5,670 nucleotides of DNA, from NCBI GenBank assembly GCA_017936245.1, contig JAGBFY010000539.1:1-5670 (forward strand). Direction: 5' to 3'. Below the pieces are notes generated by a model that saw only the letters and a program-made list of their open reading frames with translations, was not told the DNA's origin and did no database searches. This DNA comes from Kiritimatiellia bacterium (GTDB taxonomy: Bacteria; Verrucomicrobiota; Kiritimatiellia; RFP12; UBA1067). The position numbers and the translations under genes are program-made. The stretch's first letter is position 1; each line of letters starts with the position of its first letter. Positions 1-4,577 of this stretch are shown in pieces.

Positions 1-113
1 CCGGCTGCTGCCGGCTGCATCTGTCCAGGACGATACACCTTGCGCCCTGCGCCTTGCGCAAAAGCAATGGCGCAGGAAAGCGCAACTGCTGATACAACTG
101 CTGTCTTTTTCAT
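1..113 (-). CDS. Secreted protein of unknown function, N-terminal fragment (runs off left edge)
   Basis: Only the first 37 codons are inside the window and the gene continues beyond position 1. It starts at ATG (complement of 111-113), preceded on the minus strand by AAAGGAACAGTAAC, a good Shine-Dalgarno at normal spacing. The protein begins MKKTAVVSAVALSCAIAFAQ: two lysines, a hydrophobic core of about 15 residues and an AFA-Q cleavage site, a textbook Sec signal peptide (predicted cut after residue 19). The visible mature part is basic and then Pro/Ala-rich (GRKVYRPGQM, then QPAAAG). It lies 19 nt downstream of the 253-residue lipoprotein gene and is very likely in the same transcript. The function cannot be told from this stub. 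It could be another envelope protein of the cluster; nothing seen here shows whether it is the diversified target. Confidence 0.75.
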   Translation of the reverse strand, partial: MKKTAVVSAVALSCAIAFAQGAGRKVYRPGQMQPAAA

Positions 114-120
114 GTTACTG

Positions 121-131
121 TTCCTTTCTTT
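121..131 (-). promoter_or_regulatory. Ribosome-binding leader copied before two consecutive genes
   Basis: The minus-strand 11-mer AAAGAAAGGAA lies before the last gene (121-131), and the identical 11-mer lies before the lipoprotein gene (903-913). Both follow a gene ending AGA TAA with the same CAGATAA junction. The AGGA core sits about 8-10 nt from each ATG. This supports both start choices and suggests that the two downstream cistrons are expressed by independent but matched initiation. Confidence 0.5.
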
Positions 132-132
132 G

Positions 133-894
133 TTATCTGTAGAGATTGAGTCCGCTGGTTGCGACAAGACCGTTCACGATGCCGTCGGGATACATGTCCT
201 TGTCGTAGATGATCTCCACACGGATCGACCTGTTTACGTTGTCCGTGGAAAGAACGCGGCATTGGTAGATTCCGCGCATACGATGAACCGTCGCGACAAA
301 ACGTGACGGATAATCCTCTTCACCGCGATAGGACCAGGCATTGTTGATCGTAACCTCGCAGCGTTCAAGTTTGGCCGCGACCTTCGTCACAGACTGCGCA
401 GCCCATTTCGAAAGTTCAGGGCCAAGCGTATCAGCAACGGACTTGATCGCTTCCGTGCGCGTACGGGCCTCGCCCCCCTGGACGTCGAAGCGCTGACGTG
501 CCACGAGGTCACGCATCCTCTGGTCAGTCATCGAATTGTAGAAGGCCGCACGGGTAACCTGCACATCGGCATCTCCATAATAGACGTGACGGCTGCCACG
601 GCGGTTGCGCTCTTTGCACATGACAGATCCGCACGTGGAGACGAGTATCTCATGATCTCCCTCGTACACTACACGATATCCGCTTGCAGCAAGAGCCCCT
701 TCAAGATTCGACTGCAGATACCCGCTCAATGCATAGGCATTGCCGGTCTTATCCCCTGTTCCATCAATCGAAACAAGCACCCTGAGCGGCTGAACAGTAC
801 CATTGACATAGGCTTTCACTTCAGGATCCGCCGGATGCGTGACGCATCCTGTAAGAACCGAAGCCAAACCAATCATACCAAGAATCTTTTTCAT
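133..894 (-). CDS. Envelope lipoprotein, 253 aa, possibly LpoB/CsgG/FlgT-like
   Basis: The N-terminus MKKILGMIGLASVLTGC is a lipoprotein signal peptide with lipobox L14-T-G-C17, so the protein should be lipidated at Cys17 and held in the membrane facing the periplasm or surface. Residue +2 is Val, not Asp, so inner-membrane retention is not signalled. The next segment (about residues 36-80: RVLVSIDGTGDKTGNAY, then a helix, then YRVVYEGD) alternates strand-helix-strand like the start of LpoB/CsgG-type domains. A middle region (about 120-180) contains the helix AIKSVADTLGPELSKWAAQS. The C-terminal half (about 180-253) is beta-rich with Cys pairs (STCGSVMC; C in LERCEV and YQCRV) that could form disulfides. 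Start ATG at 894 has AAAGGAAATGTTAAG upstream. It follows the membrane-anchored protein by 24 nt. I do not recognise a specific family, and the LpoB/CsgG resemblance is weak and inferred by eye. Confidence 0.88.
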   Translation of the reverse strand: MKKILGMIGLASVLTGCVTHPADPEVKAYVNGTVQPLRVLVSIDGTGDKTGNAYALSGYLQSNLEGALAASGYRVVYEGDHEILVSTCGSVMCKERNRRGSRHVYYGDADVQVTRAAFYNSMTDQRMRDLVARQRFDVQGGEARTRTEAIKSVADTLGPELSKWAAQSVTKVAAKLERCEVTINNAWSYRGEEDYPSRFVATVHRMRGIYQCRVLSTDNVNRSIRVEIIYDKDMYPDGIVNGLVATSGLNLYR

Positions 895-902
895 CTTAAC
901 AT

Positions 903-913
903 TTCCTTTCTTT
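903..913 (-). promoter_or_regulatory. Second copy of the AAAGAAAGGAA ribosome-binding leader
   Basis: This is identical to the 11-mer at 121-131, in the 24-nt spacer between the TAA of the membrane-anchored protein (919-921) and the ATG of the lipoprotein (892-894). An out-of-frame ATG lies in AAATGTTAAG, but it meets TAA immediately, so the annotated start stands. Confidence 0.5.
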
Positions 914-918
914 CTTCT

Positions 919-2145
919 TTATCTGACGCGCAATGTGAAGTGCCGCACGAACCATATGAGAAGCAGAATGACGATCAGCACCGCAATGTTGCGGATTGTC
1001 ACGAAGGATCGTGCCTGCTCAAGCAAATCTCCGCCTATGTCGCGCTTGTACACGCCATTTGCCGACACCGCCGCCACCACGCGGAAAGCATCGTACACAT
1101 CACGAAATTTTAAATCTGCAATAATTTCAAAGCTTGTTGGATTTTTACGCACGTCGGTATAGGATCCGGTAAGGCGATCAACTGGAGCGCCGGTGGGATC
1201 CACCCAAGTTTCAGGGAACACACGCCCAGACACAACCATGCCCGTCATCACAGCAAGTCGCCCTTTCGCACCGGCACGCTCCTGTACCTGCTTGAGAACG
1301 GAAGAATCGAGCGTCTTGCCGCTGCCGGTCCGCTCCCAGAGATAACGTCCAAGCATGCGATCGGAGGCGTTGCCGTTAGGCAGGTCGTAGACGCGGATCC
1401 TGTCCTGCCTGCCGGCCGCCGTAAGCGCATTCATGAATATCTGCGTCATCGCACGCCCGCCATTTCCCTGTAACGGAACGATCATTACTCCATATCCGTC
1501 AAGAGAGGCTGGGAGCTTTGCTACCGCATCAGCCGCTGCAGCTTCCAGCGCCTTGCGGGCAAAGTAACTCAAACGCTCATTGTCCGGAGCGGACCTTCCG
1601 TCATACTGGCCTTCAATCACAGAACTCCAGACCTGACGGGCTGTCTTCACCTGAATGATTTTCATCGCCATGCGAACGGAGGATACTCCGTCCGAACCGC
1701 CGTCGACAGCCCCCACCATCTTGACCAGAAGCATTGAATCACAAAGTTCGAGCTTCTGGAATTCCGGATGGGTGGACGGGTTGTAGCTCTCGAAATCAGC
1801 CGCCTGATCGAACACCTGATCGATCATTTCCCATTGCTGATCACGGTTGGAATGGAGCACAATGTCAAAGCTTCCGGGAACCGACCCAAGAGCCGATTCG
1901 AACACCGTCACGGCAGAGTTGAAGTTTGCTACCGACTTATTGTCTTCAGTAGATAACCACATTTTTACGAAGGCAAGTTTTTTCACTTCCTTCGTAATCC
2001 GCGGATCCTCGGCCATCTTGGTTATGGCCTGATACGCGGCATCTTCTATCGCATACGACACCTCACGCGAGGCTGCCGTCAGATTCAGCGAAAGCATCAG
2101 CGTTCCGAACGCCGCCATCGTGAATTTCAGACTTTTGTGTTTCAT
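919..2145 (-). CDS. Exported, C-terminally membrane-anchored protein with tandem LpoB/CsgG-like domains
   Basis: 408 aa. The start is ATG at 2145, not the farther upstream in-frame ATG at 2328: AAGGAG lies 7 nt before it (2153-2158) and a signal peptide follows at once (MKHKSLKFTMAAFGTLMLSL, then NLTAAS). Residues about 60-190 resemble the LpoB/CsgG fold: a helix IDQVFDQAADF, then LCDSMLLVKMVGAV, then RMAMKIIQVKTARQVWSSVI, which matches the family pattern of a strand with 'D/V-x-T-G/A-x-x-x-W-S'. A second similar unit follows (YGVMIVPLQG ... VLKQVQERAGAKGRLAVMTGMV ... SFEIIADLKF). The last 23 residues (386-408, NIAVLIVILLLIWFV then RHFTLRVR) form a membrane helix with a basic tail, implying a periplasmic body and a short cytoplasmic end. 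The LpoB (PBP1b activator) and CsgG (curli secretion) folds are known envelope-assembly parts; the role here is inferred. Its start lies inside the preceding gene (83-nt overlap), so translation is probably coupled. Confidence 0.85.
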   Translation of the reverse strand: MKHKSLKFTMAAFGTLMLSLNLTAASREVSYAIEDAAYQAITKMAEDPRITKEVKKLAFVKMWLSTEDNKSVANFNSAVTVFESALGSVPGSFDIVLHSNRDQQWEMIDQVFDQAADFESYNPSTHPEFQKLELCDSMLLVKMVGAVDGGSDGVSSVRMAMKIIQVKTARQVWSSVIEGQYDGRSAPDNERLSYFARKALEAAAADAVAKLPASLDGYGVMIVPLQGNGGRAMTQIFMNALTAAGRQDRIRVYDLPNGNASDRMLGRYLWERTGSGKTLDSSVLKQVQERAGAKGRLAVMTGMVVSGRVFPETWVDPTGAPVDRLTGSYTDVRKNPTSFEIIADLKFRDVYDAFRVVAAVSANGVYKRDIGGDLLEQARSFVTIRNIAVLIVILLLIWFVRHFTLRVR

Positions 2146-2980
2146 TGTTATTCTCCTTATTGTTTGATTCATTGTCAAAACCGTCGGCAAATCCAAGTTC
2201 GCCTTCGAAATCGGCCAATTCCGAATCGAAATCGTCCGTTGCCCGCTCTGTCCTGCGGCCTGCGCGTTCAAGATCGCCGAGCGCGTCCTGAATCTCTTCC
2301 GCATCTTCGGCGTGCGAATCGATGTCATCCGTCAGTCTGTCGACCATGCCGACATTGAGCTTCCCTCTCAATCCATAGGCAAGCACTTCGAGGAAACGTC
2401 CTCGAACCATCTCCATGGACCGCTCGTTCTCGCTCAGAATCGTGAATTCACGCTCCAGCGATTTGTACCGGGCCATAAGCGTCTGAAGCTCTATCTTCAG
2501 AAGCCTCTGCCGTACCGGAGCCGCACCCTGATACTCCCTCTTTTTTGTGACTATATCCCGATACACACCGTCCAAGACCGGCTTCATTCCGTCCAGTCGG
2601 CTGCGATTGGCGGACAGATCGCCGTCCAATGCCGCAAGCATGGCCTCGGGTGATCGGTCCGGATTGACCTTTCCCCACAGTAATTTAACGCCGCCACCCA
2701 GTTTTGCGGCAAGTGTCGAACATTCAGCCCACGCCTTTCTGGCGAGTTCGCCCGAAGCCGAACGGACAAGAGTCCGTTCTTTTTCGGATGTTGCGGCATC
2801 CTTGTTTTCGCTCATCGCCTCATTCTCCTTGTTTTTCAGTTCCTTTTCATTCTTCTTCCCGAAATCCATGTTCGCATGAAGATGGCAGTAGTGCCGAGGA
2901 GCGCCGTCCGCCGTCTCTATCCTTCCGATGGCCCATCTGTTCGGCAGTTCCACTCCGCATATATGGCATACCGCATTCAA
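2063..2980 (-). CDS. ESCRT-III (Snf7/CHMP)-like helical protein with N-terminal zinc-finger-like segment
   Basis: 305 aa from a TTG start at 2980-2978, with GGAGG (2988-2992) 7 nt upstream and a 4-nt TTGA overlap with the stop of the AAA+ gene. Residues 1-36 hold C5-x2-C8 ... C32-x2-H35, a possible zinc site. Residues 41-75 are a charged linker. Residues about 115-200 should form a long helical hairpin (SRLDGMKPVLDGVYRDIV ... VRQRLLKIELQTLMARYKSL). Residues 209-236, NVGMVDRLTDDIDSHAEDAE then EIQDAL, match the pattern of the CHMP4/Snf7 segment 'IDKVDELMQDI...AEEI..A' position for position in hydrophobic and acidic sites. An acidic helix follows (DDFDSELADFEGELG), as in the Snf7 tail. With the Vps4-like ATPase gene directly upstream, an ESCRT-III filament subunit remodelled by that ATPase is the best inference. 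PspA/Vipp1 or a generic coiled coil are alternatives. An internal ATG at 2815 (Met56) has its own AAGGAG, so a 250-aa form lacking the zinc segment may also be made. There is no signal peptide, so it is cytoplasmic. Confidence 0.9.
   Translation of the reverse strand: MNAVCHICGVELPNRWAIGRIETADGAPRHYCHLHANMDFGKKNEKELKNKENEAMSENKDAATSEKERTLVRSASGELARKAWAECSTLAAKLGGGVKLLWGKVNPDRSPEAMLAALDGDLSANRSRLDGMKPVLDGVYRDIVTKKREYQGAAPVRQRLLKIELQTLMARYKSLEREFTILSENERSMEMVRGRFLEVLAYGLRGKLNVGMVDRLTDDIDSHAEDAEEIQDALGDLERAGRRTERATDDFDSELADFEGELGFADGFDNESNNKENNNETQKSEIHDGGVRNADAFAESDGSLA
2153..2158 (-). promoter_or_regulatory. Shine-Dalgarno inside the ESCRT-III-like gene that sets the start at 2145
   Basis: AAGGAG lies 7 nt before ATG 2145-2143 on the minus strand, within codons 275-277 of the upstream gene. 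With the signal peptide that begins right at this ATG, it decides the start of the membrane-anchored envelope protein over the upstream in-frame ATG at 2328. Confidence 0.8.
2825..2830 (-). promoter_or_regulatory. Internal Shine-Dalgarno for a possible second start at 2815
   Basis: On the minus strand AAGGAG is followed 9 nt later by ATG at 2815-2813 (MSENKDAAT), inside the ESCRT-III-like gene. The same AAGGAGAAT string precedes the start of the next gene. It may give a shorter protein without the zinc-finger-like segment, or it may be the principal start. Confidence 0.45.
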
Positions 2981-4140
2981 AACCGTTCCTCCATGAAGCG
3001 CATGTACGGTGCGAGTATATTCTCCGTTATGCTCAGCGGAATCCTTCGTCTTGCCTCTGAAAAATCTTCCGCTGTCACTACAGGAACTGCATCCTCCCTG
3101 ATGGCTCTGGCAAGAGCCGAACGTTTCGCCGCCGAGACCACCGCGGAAACGTCCGAACCGGACGCCCCTTCCATATTCCGGGCGAGCGAGTCCAGATCGA
3201 CATCCTCCTCGAGACTTACATTGCCCAAATTCAGTTCAAGTATTTTCCGGCGGGCCGGGAAATCGGGAGGCGCGATATACACCTTCTCATCGAAACGTCC
3301 TGTACGGAACACAGCCTCGTCGATGTCCCACGGCTTATTCGTTGCGCCAAGGACGAGCAGAAGGTTCCGGGAATCCTTAAAACCTCCAATATCCGAAAGG
3401 AATTGCGTGACGACCCTGTTGTCTGCGGCATGCGAACCCTCGGTGCGCCTCGGAAGAAGCGATTCAACCTCATCAAGAAACACCACCGCCACAGGCTGGG
3501 ATTTTGCCGCGTTCATCAGCCGCGAAAGGCGCTGTTCCGACTCGCCGTACCACTTCGAACGCAGATCCGCGCCGGAGGCATAATAGAACGGTGCGTCTAA
3601 AGCGTCCGCTATCGCCTTGCCAAGCATCGTCTTGCCCGTGCCGGGAGGACCGAAAAGCAACACTCCGCCGCCGGGATTAAGGCCCAACGCCCGCGCCTTC
3701 TCCGGCGACTTCATCGGATAAAGAACCATTTCATCAATGATACGCTTGGCCTCCTCCATTCCGGCGATGTCATCGAAAGTGATGTCCGGCTTATCCGCAA
3801 CGAGCCACTCATCACCATCCCCGGTAGGGCGGTTTGTCCCCAAACCGCCGCCAGGTGTGTTGTGGGCAAAATGCCCTGCGACACCGCTCTTGAGCGCTTC
3901 GAGCTTCCTTGCAAACGACCGCCACGATTCCACTTCCTTCGCATATGCCTCGGCGACAACCCCCGTCGTCCGCGACGCGAGAATCTCTGCGCAGTCGGCA
4001 ACATCCGCCGCCGCCTTCGCGGCTGCTGTGAAATCTTTAGCTTTCACAGCAGCCTGGCATGCCGCCTCCCGCTCTCTTTTCCTGCCGCTTATCGATTGCA
4101 TTTCACCTCTCCATCCGGCACGCTTGGGGCAACGTTCCAT
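2977..4140 (-). CDS. Vps4/katanin-type AAA+ ATPase with N-terminal MIT-like helical domain
   Basis: 387 aa. Residues about 18-85 (KREREAACQAAVKAKDFTAA ... FARKLEALKSG) are alanine-rich amphipathic helices with the spacing of a MIT domain, the part of Vps4 and spastin that grips ESCRT-III tails. A Gly/Pro linker follows, then one AAA module: ITFDDIAGMEEAKR (about 120-132), Walker A GPPGTGKT (164-171), pore loop KWYGESE (196-202), Walker B VVFLDEVE (219-226), sensor 1 GATNKPWDID (265-274), arginine-finger region FRTGRFDEKVYI (278-289) and SGSDVSAVVSAAKRSAL (327-343). The KWxGESE loop and NxPWxxD are typical of the meiotic clade (Vps4, katanin, spastin). The C-terminal ITENILAPYMRFMEERF recalls Vps4's last helix; I see no Vps4 beta-domain insertion. 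All catalytic residues are present. The ATG at 4140 has GGAGG 6 nt away and overlaps the HRDC gene by 52 nt. The ATG at 4101 (Met14), with GGAG 7 nt away and a 13-nt overlap, is a close rival, and the first 13 residues look non-domain. Predicted cytoplasmic disassembly or remodelling motor for the next gene's product. Confidence 0.95.
   Translation of the reverse strand: MERCPKRAGWRGEMQSISGRKREREAACQAAVKAKDFTAAAKAAADVADCAEILASRTTGVVAEAYAKEVESWRSFARKLEALKSGVAGHFAHNTPGGGLGTNRPTGDGDEWLVADKPDITFDDIAGMEEAKRIIDEMVLYPMKSPEKARALGLNPGGGVLLFGPPGTGKTMLGKAIADALDAPFYYASGADLRSKWYGESEQRLSRLMNAAKSQPVAVVFLDEVESLLPRRTEGSHAADNRVVTQFLSDIGGFKDSRNLLLVLGATNKPWDIDEAVFRTGRFDEKVYIAPPDFPARRKILELNLGNVSLEEDVDLDSLARNMEGASGSDVSAVVSAAKRSALARAIREDAVPVVTAEDFSEARRRIPLSITENILAPYMRFMEERF
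2988..2992 (-). promoter_or_regulatory. Shine-Dalgarno supporting a TTG start for the ESCRT-III-like gene
   Basis: GGAGG on the minus strand, 7 nt before TTG at 2980-2978, inside the last codons (MEERF) of the AAA+ gene. The stop and start share TTGA, the usual arrangement for termination-reinitiation, which justifies the rare start codon and the retention of the zinc-finger-like segment. Confidence 0.65.
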
Positions 4141-4577
4141 GCCATTCCTCCAAACGCTTCAATAATACGTTCGCCGTACTTTTTGCTCCTCGCTTCGCCA
4201 AAACCTTCAATGCGTCCAAGATCCTCAACCGTCAGCCTGTCGTGCTTCGCCGCTTCTGCCATCTGCGCATCGGTCATGACCATGTACGGAGGAACGCCAT
4301 CCTCCTGCGCAATCACCTTGCGCCTCTCGCGAAGAGCCGAAAACCGCTCAAACTCCTCCGGCTGCAACACTTCGCGATAGTCGATGCGGTTGCGGTAAAA
4401 CTGCTTTGATGGCGCCGGGGAGCCGCCTTCAAGCCATTCCACGCAGAATGCCCATCCGTTTCCGGCAAATGCCTTCTCTATCTGGATGACACGATGTCCG
4501 CGCAGGAAGGCGTTCAGTTCCTCCTGCGCACCGCCGCCATCGACAAGCGGCAAGAAAAATGTGCTTATCTGCGACAT
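4089..4577 (-). CDS. HRDC-domain accessory protein of a diversity-generating retroelement
   Basis: 162 aa. ATG at 4577 is chosen because GGGAGG (4583-4588) lies 5 nt upstream; the GTG at 4583 would sit in the SD itself. The N-terminal part (residues 5-50, STFFLPLVDGG, EELNAFLRGHRVIQIEKAF, WAFCVEWLEG) is the conserved leader of DGR-linked HRDC proteins. Residues about 66-145 are the HRDC domain (IDYREVLQPEEFERFSALRE, VPPYMVMTDAQMAEAAK, LTVEDLGRIEGFG, KYGERIIEAF). HRDC domains bind nucleic acid in RecQ helicases and RNase D. In many DGRs that lack Avd, a stand-alone HRDC protein occupies its place and is presumed to help the RT use the template RNA. Here it follows the RT with a 13-nt overlap (4565-4577), which implies coupled translation. 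No catalytic residues are expected. The C-terminal 17 residues (AWNVAPSVPDGEVKCNR) look unstructured and coincide with the next gene's start. Confidence 0.9.
   Translation of the reverse strand: MSQISTFFLPLVDGGGAQEELNAFLRGHRVIQIEKAFAGNGWAFCVEWLEGGSPAPSKQFYRNRIDYREVLQPEEFERFSALRERRKVIAQEDGVPPYMVMTDAQMAEAAKHDRLTVEDLGRIEGFGEARSKKYGERIIEAFGGMAWNVAPSVPDGEVKCNR

Noticed and set aside
1..113. Left-edge secreted protein as the DGR variable target
   Set aside because: Only the signal peptide and a Pro/Ala stretch are visible. No RGGSW or GFRLA sequence is present, so there is no evidence either way.
586..1162. Plus-strand ORFs over the lipoprotein/anchored-protein junction
   Set aside because: No ribosome-binding sites or recognisable domains; they are complements of well-supported minus-strand genes.
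2146..2328. Upstream in-frame extension of the membrane-anchored protein to ATG 2328
   Set aside because: The added 61 residues look like out-of-frame sequence of the ESCRT-III-like gene, and a strong AAGGAG plus signal peptide mark ATG 2145 as the start.
2876..3583. Plus-strand ORF of 235 codons opposite the AAA+ gene
   Set aside because: It is the Ser/Arg-rich antisense shadow of the AAA+ ATPase, whose motifs are unambiguous.
3737..4409. Plus-strand ORFs opposite the AAA+ and HRDC genes
   Set aside because: Antisense of well-supported domains, with no independent start signal or domain.
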